A stretch of 63,379 bases of DNA from Streptomyces longispororuber (GTDB lineage Bacteria > Actinomycetota > Actinomycetes > Streptomycetales > Streptomycetaceae), in assembly GCF_014656095.1 (NCBI RefSeq), contig NZ_BNBT01000034.1:1-63379 (forward strand), in the 5' to 3' direction. The notes beneath the pieces are model-generated. The model worked only from the letters and a program-made list of their open reading frames with translations, had not been told where the DNA came from and ran no database searches. Shown piece after piece: positions 49,047-57,865 of this stretch (the stretch's first letter is position 1; every line of letters starts with the position of its first letter). A program made the position numbers and the translations under genes.

Positions 49047-49892
49047 ATGAGTTCCGGTCCGGCAGGTCAAGCGGCGCGATCTTCTGTGCCCCCGATCACG
49101 CGCGCCCAGCGGAGCACACCGCTGCGCACGACGCTCCGCACGGCGGACGGCGTCGCCCTCGACGCCGCCTACGACCCGGGCCCCGGCCCGGTCGGCGGGC
49201 CCGCGATCGTGGTCGCGCACGGCTTCACCGGGGACAGGACGCGGCCCCACGTACGGCGGGTGGCCGGGGTGTTCGCGCAGCGTGCGGCCGTGATCACCTT
49301 CTCGTTCCGGGGCCACGGCGCGTCCGGCGGGCGGTCCACGGTCGGCGACCGCGAGGTGCTCGACCTGGCGGCGGCGGTCGCCTGGGCGCGCTCGCTCGGG
49401 CACGCGCGCGTGGTGACCGTCGGCTTCTCCATGGGCGGCTCCGTGGTGCTGCGCCACGCGGCGTTGCACAGGGGGCGCACGGAAGCGCGGGTTGACGCGG
49501 TCGTCTCGGTCAGCGCCCCGGCGCGCTGGTTCTACCGGGGGACGGCCCCCATGCGGCGGCTGCACTGGCTGATCCAGCGCCCGGTGGGCCGGGTCGTGGG
49601 CCGCGTCGGGCTGCGGACCCGTATCCACCCGTACGACTGGGACCCGGTGCCGCTGTCGCCGACGGAGGCCGTGCCGCTCATCGCCCCGACCCCCCTCCTG
49701 ATCGTGCACGGCGACCGGGACCCGTACTTCCCCCTCGACCACCCCCGGATGCTGGCCGCCGCCTCCGCCGGCGCGGCGGAGCTGTGGCTGGAGCCGGGCA
49801 TGGGCCACGCCGAGCACGCGGCGGGCGACCCGCTCCTGGAGCGGATCGCCGCCTGGGCCACGGCATCATGGACGTCGGCAACCGCCGAGTGA
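49047..49892 (+). CDS. Alpha/beta hydrolase
   Basis: 281 residues. Nucleophile elbow GFSMGGS, oxyanion HGFTGD, acid in [10 protein letters not shown] and catalytic His in GMGHAEHA. Substrate unknown; probably an esterase or thioesterase. It is followed closely by the MoaD-like gene. Confidence 0.9.
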   Translation: MSSGPAGQAARSSVPPITRAQRSTPLRTTLRTADGVALDAAYDPGPGPVGGPAIVVAHGFTGDRTRPHVRRVAGVFAQRAAVITFSFRGHGASGGRSTVGDREVLDLAAAVAWARSLGHARVVTVGFSMGGSVVLRHAALHRGRTEARVDAVVSVSAPARWFYRGTAPMRRLHWLIQRPVGRVVGRVGLRTRIHPYDWDPVPLSPTEAVPLIAPTPLLIVHGDRDPYFPLDHPRMLAAASAGAAELWLEPGMGHAEHAAGDPLLERIAAWATASWTSATAE

Positions 49893-49911
49893 CGAGCGAG
49901 AGGAGGGGCGG

Positions 49912-50166
49912 ATGGTCACCGGGACGATCCGGTACTGGGCCGCCGCCAAGGCGGCCGCGGGTGTCGCCGAGGAGCCGTACGCCGAGGCCACGCTGGCCGA
50001 GGCGCTGAGCGCGGCCCGCGCGCGCCACCCCGGGGAACTGGAGCGCGTCCTGCTCCGCTGCTCGTTCCTCGTCGACGGCGACCCCGTGGGTACCCGTGCC
50101 CATGAGACGGTACGGCTTGCCGAGGGCGGCACGGTCGAGGTGCTCCCGCCGTTCGCAGGAGGATGA
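49912..50166 (+). CDS. MoaD/ThiS-family sulfur-carrier protein
   Basis: 84 residues, beta-grasp fold with the C-terminal Gly-Gly (PFAGG) that is adenylated and thiocarboxylated. Molybdopterin, thiamine or cysteine pathways use such carriers; the rhodanese gene 3 kb downstream suggests a sulfur role (inference). Overlaps the next gene by 4 bp. Confidence 0.88.
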   Translation: MVTGTIRYWAAAKAAAGVAEEPYAEATLAEALSAARARHPGELERVLLRCSFLVDGDPVGTRAHETVRLAEGGTVEVLPPFAGG

Positions 50167-51644
50167 CGTTGAGCGACCAGCCGCACCAGGGGTACGACCC
50201 GTACCAGGCGCAGCAGGGGCACCAGGGGCAGCAGGGATACGACCCCTACGACCCTTACCAGCAGCAGGCCTATCAACAGGGCCAGTACCAGCAGCCCCCG
50301 CACCAGCAGCCCCAGCACCAGCAGGGTCAGTACCAGCAGCAGTCCCAGCAGGGGCAGCAGTCTCAGCAGGGGCAGTACCAGCAGCACCAGCAGGGCCAGT
50401 ACCAGCAGGCTCAGCAGCCTTCGTACCACCAGGCCCAGCAGCAGGTGCACCAGCAGCAGCCCCAGCAGCAGGCCGCTCACCAGCAGCAGGCCGCTCACCA
50501 GCAACAGGCGCAGCAGCAGGTGCACCAGCAGCAGCACCAGCACTGGGGATACCAGGACTCCTACGCCGGGCAGCAGGACCACCTCGACCACACCCAGCAG
50601 TGGCAGGGGCAGACCTGGGACACGCAGATCCAGCCGCCGCCCCGGCCCGCGGCGGACATGACCGAGACCGCGTATCTGCCGTCGCAGTCCGCTGCCCAGT
50701 GGGCATCCGCCCCCGGGGCCTCGCACGCCCAGCCCTCGTACACCGGACCGGGCGCCCAGGCCGGGCCCGCGCGTCCCCCCGAGCTCGCGCCGGAGCCCAG
50801 GCCGGAACCGGAGCCCGAGCCCGGGTCCGAGCCGGAGCCCACCGCCGGGCCCGCCTACGGCCCCGCCACCACCACCGGCAACGCGCGGATCACCGACGCC
50901 CAGCGGGCCAGGGCCGAAGGGCGGTCGCCGATCATAGAGCCGGGGATGCAGCCCGCGCTGCTCACGGCGGCGCTCGGGCTGCTGCTCGCAGGCGGCGCGG
51001 CGGTGGGGCAGTACGCGCTGCTCGTACCGCTGGTGCTGCTCCAGGCCGTGACCGCCGCCGGGTGGTTCCGGCTCAACGGCATGTGGCCCGCCCGGCAGGG
51101 CATCGCGCTCGCGTTCCTCGGCGGACTCGTCGCCGACGCCGCCCTGCTCGCCACCGGCGAGGGCAACGCCCCGGCCGCCATCCTCGGCACCCTCGGCGTC
51201 TGGGTGCTCCTCGTCCTCGTGCTGCAGCTCCGCAGCCACGCCGGTGCCGACGAGCGCATGTACGGGCTGATGGCGACCGTGGCCTCCAGCGCCCTGACGA
51301 TCATCGCGGCCGGGCACCTCGCCGCCGTCCACGAGGCGGCGACCGTCGGCGGCATCGCGGTGGCGGCGGCCGTGTCGGCCCGCGCGCTGCCGCTGCCGAC
51401 GCCCGCGTCCGTCGTGGTGGCGCTGCTCGCGGCGGCCGGCGCCGGCATCGCGGTCGGCGGCCCCACCGACTTCGGCTCCAAGGGCGCGCTGCTCGGTCTC
51501 GCGGCCGGCGTCTGCGCGCTCGTGGGACACCGCGTGGCCAGCTACGACTACCCGTCGCGGTTCGTGCACTTCACGGCCGGGGTGGCGCTGCCGCTGGCGG
51601 CCGCCGCGCCCGCCGTGTACCTGCTGGGACGGGCCTTCGGCTGA
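50163..51644 (+). CDS. Gln/His/Tyr-rich membrane protein
   Basis: 493 residues. Residues 5-145 are low complexity (QQG, YQQ, HQQ units; nearly half Gln), 145-250 Pro/Glu-rich, then about seven membrane helices (260-490; LLTAALGLLLAGGAAVGQYALLVPLVLLQAVTAAGW and others). The N-terminus looks like a prion-like or phase-separating tail on a polytopic protein. Function unknown. Translationally coupled to the MoaD-like gene (ATGA). Confidence 0.8.
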   Translation: MTLSDQPHQGYDPYQAQQGHQGQQGYDPYDPYQQQAYQQGQYQQPPHQQPQHQQGQYQQQSQQGQQSQQGQYQQHQQGQYQQAQQPSYHQAQQQVHQQQPQQQAAHQQQAAHQQQAQQQVHQQQHQHWGYQDSYAGQQDHLDHTQQWQGQTWDTQIQPPPRPAADMTETAYLPSQSAAQWASAPGASHAQPSYTGPGAQAGPARPPELAPEPRPEPEPEPGSEPEPTAGPAYGPATTTGNARITDAQRARAEGRSPIIEPGMQPALLTAALGLLLAGGAAVGQYALLVPLVLLQAVTAAGWFRLNGMWPARQGIALAFLGGLVADAALLATGEGNAPAAILGTLGVWVLLVLVLQLRSHAGADERMYGLMATVASSALTIIAAGHLAAVHEAATVGGIAVAAAVSARALPLPTPASVVVALLAAAGAGIAVGGPTDFGSKGALLGLAAGVCALVGHRVASYDYPSRFVHFTAGVALPLAAAAPAVYLLGRAFG

Positions 51645-51790
51645 CCCGCTCGTACCCCTTCGTCCTCCTCCTTCACGTACGAGGCGATCGTCACAGCTCC
51701 TCGACAGGTCCCCGGCCGGGCGCTCCGGCCGGGGACCTGTCCTTTAGGCTCGCGGCATCTGACTCTGAGGCGGGGGAACGGGACACAGGC

Positions 51791-52543
51791 ATGAGCAAGC
51801 GCGCGATACGCATCCTCCTGATCGTCGTCGTGGTCCTCGGCGGTCTCTTCGTGGCCGCCGACCGGTTCGCGGTCTCCTTCGCGGAGAACGAGGCGGCGGA
51901 GAAGCTGAAGTCCCAGGAGGGCCTCAGCAGCACGCCGGACGTGTCGATCAAGGGCTTCCCGTTCCTGACCCAGGTGATCGGCGGCAAGCTCGACGACGTC
52001 GAGATCAGCATCAAGGACTACGACGCCAAGTCCGACGGCGACACCATCCGCGTCGCCGACCTCGACGCCACCATGCACGGCGTCGACTTCTCCAGCGACT
52101 TCAGCTCCGCCACCGCCGACCGCGCCGCGGGCGTCGCGCGGATCTCCTACGACGAGCTGCTCAAGGCCGCCGAGTCCGAGCCGGTCGAGCTGCCGCTGGG
52201 CGCCACGGGCAAGGTCGTCGGCCTCTCCGACGGCGGCGACGGCAAGATCAAGGTCGCGGTCGAGGTCAGCAAGGGCAGCACGAAGCTGCCCAAGCCCGTC
52301 CACGTACTGAGCAGCGTCAGCGTGGAGGGCGACACCATCCGCGTGCACGCCGACAAGGTTCCGGACAAGCTGGAGGTGCTCGGCCTCAGCATCCGGCTGC
52401 CCGAGGGCCTGGTGCGCGACGTCACCGACTTCGAGGAGAAGGTCACCGACCTGCCGGGCGGCGTCAAGCTCGACACCGTGCAGGCGGCGCCGGACGGCGT
52501 GGACGTGGCCGTCAAGGGCGAGAACGTCGACCTGGTGTCCTGA
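51791..52543 (+). CDS. DUF2993 (LmeA-like) protein, second paralogue
   Basis: 250 residues. One N-terminal membrane helix (RAIRILLIVVVVLGGLFVAA) and a DUF2993 domain whose start (ENEAAEKLKSQEGLS ... VSIKGFPFLTQVIG) closely matches the gene at 38407. No long tail. Probably lipid-binding at the outer membrane face. Confidence 0.88.
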   Translation: MSKRAIRILLIVVVVLGGLFVAADRFAVSFAENEAAEKLKSQEGLSSTPDVSIKGFPFLTQVIGGKLDDVEISIKDYDAKSDGDTIRVADLDATMHGVDFSSDFSSATADRAAGVARISYDELLKAAESEPVELPLGATGKVVGLSDGGDGKIKVAVEVSKGSTKLPKPVHVLSSVSVEGDTIRVHADKVPDKLEVLGLSIRLPEGLVRDVTDFEEKVTDLPGGVKLDTVQAAPDGVDVAVKGENVDLVS

Positions 52544-52751
52544 CGCACGGCCCGGTGCGCTCCGTCTCCCCCTGACGCACCCCGACGCACCCTGACGCCT
52601 CCGCGCCTCCACGTCCCCGGGCGTCCACTGGCGTCCCCTGGTATCCCCCTGGTGTCTCTTGGCGTCTCTGACCTGGGGGCTTCGTCCCGCCGCCCCCTTC
52701 CTCGCCACCGGCACCGGGCGCCGCCCGGTCGCTGTCCGCAGTACGAGACAC

Positions 52752-52784
52752 GGGCGTCCGTCCCTCAGATGGGGACGGGCGCCC
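52752..52784 (+). terminator. Stem-loop downstream of the DUF2993 gene
   Basis: gggcgtccgtccc / ggggacgggcgccc around a tcagat loop. It lies in the 375-bp gap 52544-52918, which otherwise holds a degenerate run of tggcgtc-like units (52560-52670) and no gene. Confidence 0.7.
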
Positions 52785-52881
52785 GTCCGCGTCGGAGCGG
52801 GCCTACGGGCCCGCGGCTCCGGCCGGAATGCGGTGGGCCGCCCGCATGGCGGACGAAAATGTCTCACCATGCGACACGCCG

Positions 52882-52911
52882 GTGACACGGCCGTCCCCGC
52901 GTCCCTACGAT
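52882..52911 (+). promoter_or_regulatory. Leaderless promoter of the sulfur leader peptide
   Basis: -35 gtgaca (52882-52887) and -10 tacgat (52906-52911), 18 bp apart; the -10 ends seven bases before the ATG at 52919. Confidence 0.65.
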
Positions 52912-52918
52912 CGGACCC

Positions 52919-52999
52919 ATGCACCGACAGGCGGATCTCACGAAGCGGCGGGCAGTGGACCTGTGCCGCGTCGCCGCCATGCTCTGTCGCACTCTCTGA
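52919..52999 (+). CDS. Cys-containing leader peptide upstream of the rhodanese gene
   Basis: 26 residues, too short for most gene callers: it starts MHRQADLTKRRAVDLCRVA and ends AMLCRTL. The R-A-V-D-L-C-R-V core with a second LCR matches the leader peptides known upstream of actinobacterial sulfur-assimilation genes, where ribosome stalling at Cys codons links translation to cysteine supply. Leaderless, 157 bp before the rhodanese gene. Confidence 0.82.
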   Translation: MHRQADLTKRRAVDLCRVAAMLCRTL

Positions 53000-53156
53000 G
53001 CGGGACTCCCCAGCTCCCGCGTCCCCGGGCCCACCGACCGCCTTCAGGGTCGACAGGGCCACTCCGTGCCAGCCGTACGCCGTGCCTCCCCGCACGCTCC
53101 CGTACCCGCACGCACCCCCGTACATCCCCGCCGCACCTGCCCCGGAGGAGAACCGC

Positions 53157-54002
53157 ATGAGCCGCAGCGACGTCCTGGTCGACGCCGACTGGGTCGAGGC
53201 CCACCTCGACGACCCGAAGGTCGTCCTCGTCGAGGTCGACGAGGACACCTCGGCGTACGACAAGAACCACATCCGGAACGCGGTCCGGATCGACTGGACC
53301 AAGGACCTCCAGGACCCGGTCCGCCGCGACTTCATCGACCAGGAGGGCTTCGAGAAGCTCCTGTCCGCCAAGGGCATCGCGAACGACTCCACCGTCGTCC
53401 TCTACGGCGGCAACAACAACTGGTTCGCCGCCTACGCCTTCTGGTACTTCAAGCTCTACGGCCACCAGGACGTGAAGCTCCTCGACGGCGGCCGCAAGAA
53501 GTGGGAGCTGGACTCCCGCGACCTGGTCGACGGCTCCCAGGTCCCGAACCGTCCGGCCACCGAGTACAAGGCCAAGCCGCAGGACACCTCCATCCGCGCC
53601 TTCCGCGACGACGTCGTCGCCGCCATCGGCAGCCAGAACCTCGTCGACGTCCGCTCGCCCGACGAGTTCTCCGGCAAGCTGCTGGCCCCGGCCCACCTGC
53701 CGCAGGAGCAGTCGCAGCGCCCCGGCCACGTGCCGAGCGCCCGCAACATCCCCTGGTCGAAGAACGCCAACGACGACGGCACCTTCAAGTCGGACGACGA
53801 GCTCAAGGCGCTGTACGCCGACGAGAACGTCGACCTGGCCAAGGACACCATCGCGTACTGCCGCATCGGTGAGCGCTCGGCCCTGACCTGGTTCGTCCTG
53901 CACGAGCTGCTCGGTGTCGAGAACGTGAAGAACTACGACGGCTCCTGGACCGAGTACGGCTCCCTCGTCGGCGTGCCGATCGAGCTCGGCGCCGCCAAGT
54001 AG
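53157..54002 (+). CDS. Thiosulfate sulfurtransferase (two-domain rhodanese, CysA/SseA type)
   Basis: 281 residues: inactive N-terminal rhodanese domain and C-terminal domain with active-site loop C235-R-I-G-E-R-S. NDDGTFKSDDELKALYADENVDL precedes it. It transfers sulfane sulfur to cyanide or a carrier. GGAGG lies seven bases ahead of the ATG. Under the Cys leader peptide. Confidence 0.95.
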   Translation: MSRSDVLVDADWVEAHLDDPKVVLVEVDEDTSAYDKNHIRNAVRIDWTKDLQDPVRRDFIDQEGFEKLLSAKGIANDSTVVLYGGNNNWFAAYAFWYFKLYGHQDVKLLDGGRKKWELDSRDLVDGSQVPNRPATEYKAKPQDTSIRAFRDDVVAAIGSQNLVDVRSPDEFSGKLLAPAHLPQEQSQRPGHVPSARNIPWSKNANDDGTFKSDDELKALYADENVDLAKDTIAYCRIGERSALTWFVLHELLGVENVKNYDGSWTEYGSLVGVPIELGAAK

Positions 54003-54045
54003 TCCGACCGCCCCCTTCCCTCTCACCCCACCTCTAGGAGTACCC

Positions 54046-54333
54046 ATGTGCGGAGCCAAGGCCGGCGGCCCGGACGCCTCGACGGCCAAGCCCGGTGAGA
54101 CCACCATCCAGGGTCAGGTGACCCGCGACGGCGAGCCGGTGACCGGCTACGTCCGCCTGCTGGACTCGACCGGCGAGTTCACCGCCGAGGTCCCGACCTC
54201 GGCGACCGGTCAGTTCCGCTTCTACGCGGCCGAGGGCACGTGGACGGTGCGTGCCCTCGTGCCGGGGGGCAGTGCCGACCGGACCGTGGTCGCCCAGCGG
54301 GGCGGGCTCGCGGAGGTGGCCATCGCCGTCTGA
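54046..54333 (+). CDS. DUF1416 (SseC-like) protein
   Basis: 95 residues. Starts MCGAKAGGP and has the DUF1416 core GETTIQGQVTRDGEPVTGYVRLLD; the N-terminal Cys is family-conserved. Always paired with the rhodanese in actinobacteria (SseC with CysA2 in mycobacteria). About 43 bp after it, so one operon. Confidence 0.92.
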   Translation: MCGAKAGGPDASTAKPGETTIQGQVTRDGEPVTGYVRLLDSTGEFTAEVPTSATGQFRFYAAEGTWTVRALVPGGSADRTVVAQRGGLAEVAIAV

Positions 54334-54425
54334 TCCTTCCTGGCCTGGGGGCCGCACCGGGGTTGGACGCCGGGGTGCGGCCCCCTCGGCGTGCCCGGGG
54401 CCCCGGGGCCCGGCCCCGTATCGCC

Positions 54426-54553
54426 GCTGCGCGGCTCGTCCTCAATCGCCGGACGGGCTTGATCTTCCCGCCGCTGTCCGGCGGTGAGGGCGAGTCCGGC
54501 CGGGTGGGGGATTCAGCCCGTCCGGCGATTGAGGACGAGCGCGCCGGCGCGAT
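54426..54553. repeat. Inverted pair of Streptomyces intergenic repeats
   Basis: Two copies of the cccgtccggcgattgagg core in opposite orientation (54426-54459 and 54515-54553) around a 55-bp interior. They lie between the convergent DUF1416 and DUF3099 genes. Confidence 0.88.
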
Positions 54554-54584
54554 CGAGGGCGGGCGGGGGAAAGCACCCGGCGGG

Positions 54585-54830
54585 CTAGCGGTCCAGTTCG
54601 TTCCACCACTCGTCGGACTTCGGGTCGCCCGAGGGCGCGTCCCACCAGCGGTCGTCGGGGCCGCGGCGGTTCGCCACCACGGCCGCCAGGGGCGGGATCA
54701 CCATCGCCACCACGCACATGCCGACCGCGACCGGCACCGACCAGAGCCGCACGACGCCCCAGGCCAGGACGAACAGGGCCAGGCAGGTGCCCATCATGGC
54801 GAAGTACACATGACGCCGTCGCGCGTACAT
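54585..54830 (-). CDS. DUF3099 membrane protein
   Basis: 81 residues, two membrane helices (VYFAMMGTCLALFVLAWGVV and SVPVAVGMCVVAMVIPPLAAVV) followed by GPDDRWWDAPSGDPKSDEWWNEL, the DUF3099 signature. Function unknown. Confidence 0.85.
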   Translation of the reverse strand: MYARRRHVYFAMMGTCLALFVLAWGVVRLWSVPVAVGMCVVAMVIPPLAAVVANRRGPDDRWWDAPSGDPKSDEWWNELDR

Positions 54831-54935
54831 GCGTCCAGCGTACGGCGGACCTCACAGAGAAGGGTCCGCGCGGCCCCACTACAGTGGACTACGGCTCTGT
54901 TACCGCCCACCACACAGCTCACCGAGGAGCACCCC

Positions 54936-55037
54936 GTGCTTGAGGCCTTCTTCTCCGCCCTCCTTGTCCTGGTCTGCGTCGGCGTTCTCGCCTTCGCGGG
55001 TCTGACCGTGAAGAAGCTGTACCAGGGCCAGCGCTGA
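54936..55037 (+). CDS. Very small membrane protein
   Basis: 33 residues from a GTG (start LEAFFSALLVLVCVGVLAFA), one membrane helix and a basic tail (VKKLYQGQR). GAGGAG lies six bases ahead. Short, but helix, start site and position 40 bp ahead of the nitrobindin-like gene argue for a real gene. Confidence 0.65.
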   Translation: MLEAFFSALLVLVCVGVLAFAGLTVKKLYQGQR

Positions 55038-55077
55038 CCCCCACCGGGACCCCCACGAAAGACGCCTGAGCAATCCC

Positions 55078-55665
55078 ATGATCCAGATCCCGTCCGACCT
55101 GAACCCCGACCTCGTCCCCCTCGCCTGGCTCCTGGGCACCTGGGAGGGCGCGGGCGTGACCGACTTCCCCGGCTCCCCGAAGGCGAACTTCGGCCAGGAG
55201 GTCACCTTCACCCACGACGGGCGGGACTTCCTCGAGTACCACTCGCGCACGTGGGTGCTCGACGCCGAGGGCAACAAGACCGCGCCCCTGGAGTCCGAGT
55301 CCGGCTTCTGGCGCGTGTCCGCCGAGGGCGACAAGGGCCCCCGCAAGATCGAGGTCGTCATGGTCCGCCAGGACGGCGTCGTCGAGGTCTGGTACGGCGA
55401 GCTGGCCGACCAGAAGCCCCAGATCGACCTCGCCACCGACGCGGTCGCCCGCACCGCCGCCTCCGGCCCGTACAGCGGCGGCAAGCGCCTGTACGGCTAC
55501 GTCAAGGGCGACCTGATGTGGGTCGGCGAGAAGCAGACGCCCGAGGTGCCGCTGCGCCCGTACATGTCGGCGCAGCTCAAGAAGGTCGTATCGCCCGAAG
55601 AGGTCGCCGAGATGGCGCGCAACCTCGGCGACCTTCCCGACGACGGCATCGCCTTCTTCAAGTAG
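55078..55665 (+). CDS. Nitrobindin/FABP-like beta-barrel protein
   Basis: 195 residues. The nitrobindin signature LLGTWEGAG near the N-terminus and a C-terminal LYGYVKGDLMWV barrel fit the DUF1794/THAP4-like heme-binding barrel (Rv2717c/Rv0813c family). May bind heme or a lipid. Located next to nur. Confidence 0.88.
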   Translation: MIQIPSDLNPDLVPLAWLLGTWEGAGVTDFPGSPKANFGQEVTFTHDGRDFLEYHSRTWVLDAEGNKTAPLESESGFWRVSAEGDKGPRKIEVVMVRQDGVVEVWYGELADQKPQIDLATDAVARTAASGPYSGGKRLYGYVKGDLMWVGEKQTPEVPLRPYMSAQLKKVVSPEEVAEMARNLGDLPDDGIAFFK

Positions 55666-55682
55666 TCCTTAGACTCGGGGGT

Positions 55683-56222
55683 GTGGTGAGCACCGACCCG
55701 GACGCGAAGACCGACTGGAAGAGCGACCTGCGCCAACGCGGCTACCGCCTGACGCCGCAGCGCCAGCTCGTGCTCGAAGCCGTCGACGCCCTGGAGCACG
55801 CGACCCCCGACGACATCCTCTGCGAGGTCCGCAGGACCGCGTCGGGGATCAACATCTCCACCGTCTACCGCACGCTGGAGCTCCTGGAGGAGCTCGGGCT
55901 CGTCTCGCACGCCCACCTCGGGCACGGCGCCCCCACGTACCACCTCGCGGACCGGCACCACCACATCCACCTGGTGTGCCGGGACTGCACGGGCGTCATC
56001 GAGGCCGATCTGTCGGTCGCGGCGGACTTCACGGAGAAGCTGCGCGGCATGTTCGGCTTCGACACGGACATGAAGCACTTCGCGATCTTCGGCAGGTGCG
56101 AGAAGTGCGCGTCCGGCCAGGGACCGGACGCCGCGGACGACGACGAGGGCTCCGCCGACCGGGACGGGCAGGACCCGGGCGCGGAGCCCGGTGACGGGGC
56201 CGGGGGAGCGGGACAGAAATAA
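55683..56222 (+). CDS. nur: Fur-family nickel regulator Nur
   Basis: 179 residues: Fur HTH (GYRLTPQRQLVLEAVDALEHATPDDILCEVRRTASGINISTVYRTLELLEELGLVSH), metal site HHIHLVCRDC and a further CEKC pair at the end, then an acidic disordered tail. This is the Nur sequence type of streptomycetes rather than Fur or Zur. Leaderless: tagact (55670-55675) ends seven bases before the GTG. Confidence 0.9.
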   Translation: MVSTDPDAKTDWKSDLRQRGYRLTPQRQLVLEAVDALEHATPDDILCEVRRTASGINISTVYRTLELLEELGLVSHAHLGHGAPTYHLADRHHHIHLVCRDCTGVIEADLSVAADFTEKLRGMFGFDTDMKHFAIFGRCEKCASGQGPDAADDDEGSADRDGQDPGAEPGDGAGGAGQK

Positions 56223-56256
56223 ACGCGGGCGCTCACGGGTCGTAGTCTTTGTGAAC

Positions 56257-57222
56257 ATGAAGAGCCCCTTGCTGTCCCTGCCCGGCGCCGTCCCCGCCGA
56301 GGGCGTGGACGAAGGCGTCGCCGCCCACTACGGCGACCTGTTCCGCGAGCAGCGCGCCCTCGCCGACGGCACCGGATGCGTCGACCTCTCGCACCGCGGC
56401 GTCGTCACCGTCACCGGCGCCGACCGGCTGAGCTGGCTGCACCTGCTGCTCACCCAGCACGTCAGCGAGCTGCCCGCCGGCCAGGCCACCGAGGCGCTGA
56501 TCCTCTCCGCGAACGGCCACATCGAGCACGCCCTGTACCTCGTCGACGACGGCGAGACGATGTGGGCGCACGTCGAGCCCGGGACGCAGGACGCGCTCAT
56601 CGCGTACCTGGAGAGCATGAAGTTCTTCTACCGCGTGGAAGTCGCCGACCGCACCGAGGAGTTCGCGGTCGTCCACCTGCCCGCCGGATCCATCGCCGAG
56701 GTCCCCGACGGCGTCGTCGTCCGGGAGACGCCGCACGGCCGCGACCTGTTCCTGCCGCGCGCCGAGCTGCCCGCCTTCGCCGCGTCGCACGGGCCCGTCG
56801 CCGGGCTGCTCGCCTACGAGGCCCTGCGGGTGGAGCACCACCGGCCGCGCCTCTCCTTCGAGACCGACCACCGCACCATCCCGCACGAGCTGGGCTGGAT
56901 CGGCACCGCCGTACACCTCCAGAAGGGCTGCTACCGCGGCCAGGAGACCGTGGCCCGCGTGCAGAACCTGGGCAAGCCCCCGCGGCGCCTTGTCTTCCTG
57001 CACCTGGACGGCAGCGAGGTGCACCTGCCGGCGCACGGCACGCCGCTGCACCTGGCCGCGGACGGCCCCGAGGGGCGGAAGCTGGGCTTCATCACGACCT
57101 CGGTACGCCATCACGAGCTGGGGCCGATCGCGCTCGCCCTGGTGAAGCGGAACGTACCCGTGGACGCGGAGCTGCTGGCGGGCACGACGGCCGCCGCCCA
57201 GGAGACCGTGGTCGAGCCGTAG
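56257..57222 (+). CDS. YgfZ/GcvT-like folate-binding protein
   Basis: 321 residues with the YgfZ signature KGCYRGQETVARVQNLG. Uses tetrahydrofolate in Fe-S cluster repair. A -10-like tagtct (56243-56248) and the ATG eight bases later suggest a leaderless start; a GTG two codons earlier is possible. Confidence 0.93.
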   Translation: MKSPLLSLPGAVPAEGVDEGVAAHYGDLFREQRALADGTGCVDLSHRGVVTVTGADRLSWLHLLLTQHVSELPAGQATEALILSANGHIEHALYLVDDGETMWAHVEPGTQDALIAYLESMKFFYRVEVADRTEEFAVVHLPAGSIAEVPDGVVVRETPHGRDLFLPRAELPAFAASHGPVAGLLAYEALRVEHHRPRLSFETDHRTIPHELGWIGTAVHLQKGCYRGQETVARVQNLGKPPRRLVFLHLDGSEVHLPAHGTPLHLAADGPEGRKLGFITTSVRHHELGPIALALVKRNVPVDAELLAGTTAAAQETVVEP

Positions 57223-57283
57223 GAGCACCCGCCCCCGTCCGCCCTTCGCGGGGCGGGCGGGGAGCCTCGCGGGGTCCCGGCCC

Positions 57284-57709
57284 TCACATCTCCAGGAGCA
57301 CCGTGAAGGGGCCGTCGTTCGTCAGGCCCACCCGCATGTGGGCGCCGAACCGACCCGTCGCCACGGTCGCCCCGAGCGCCCTCAGCCGCGCCACCACCTC
57401 GTCCACCAGCGGCTCGGCCACGTCCCCGGGCGCGGCCGCGTTCCAGGTGGGCCTGCGGCCCTTGCGCGCGTCCCCGTACAGGGTGAACTGACTGATCACC
57501 AGGAGCGGGGCGTCCACGTCCGAGCAGGACCTCTCGTCGTGCAGCATCCGCAGCGTCCACAGCTTGCGCGCGAGCTGCGCGGCCTTCTCCTTGGTGTCCT
57601 CGTGCGTGACGCCCACGAGCACGCACAGGCCCTCACCCGTGATCTCGCCGACCGTCTCGCCGTCCACGACGACGCTCGCGCCGTCCACCCTCTGCACCAC
57701 CGCTCGCAT
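57284..57709 (-). CDS. dtd: D-aminoacyl-tRNA deacylase
   Basis: 141 residues. [29 protein letters not shown] and the C-terminal NDGPFTVLL (Gly-cis-Pro element; Phe replaces the more common Val) identify DTD. It removes D-amino acids from tRNA. Confidence 0.95.
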   Translation of the reverse strand: MRAVVQRVDGASVVVDGETVGEITGEGLCVLVGVTHEDTKEKAAQLARKLWTLRMLHDERSCSDVDAPLLVISQFTLYGDARKGRRPTWNAAAPGDVAEPLVDEVVARLRALGATVATGRFGAHMRVGLTNDGPFTVLLEM

Positions 57710-57865
57710 GCCGCCATCATGCCCTGCGCCCGCGCCCGTCCGTACGCCGGTCGGGAAGCCTCCATCCGGGGGCGATCGGGGTCACTCGTGCACGCAGTGG
57801 CCACGCGGGGTGGCACCATGCTCACACGCGGTGTACCGCGCCGGCTGAGGGGACGGTAGAGCCAC

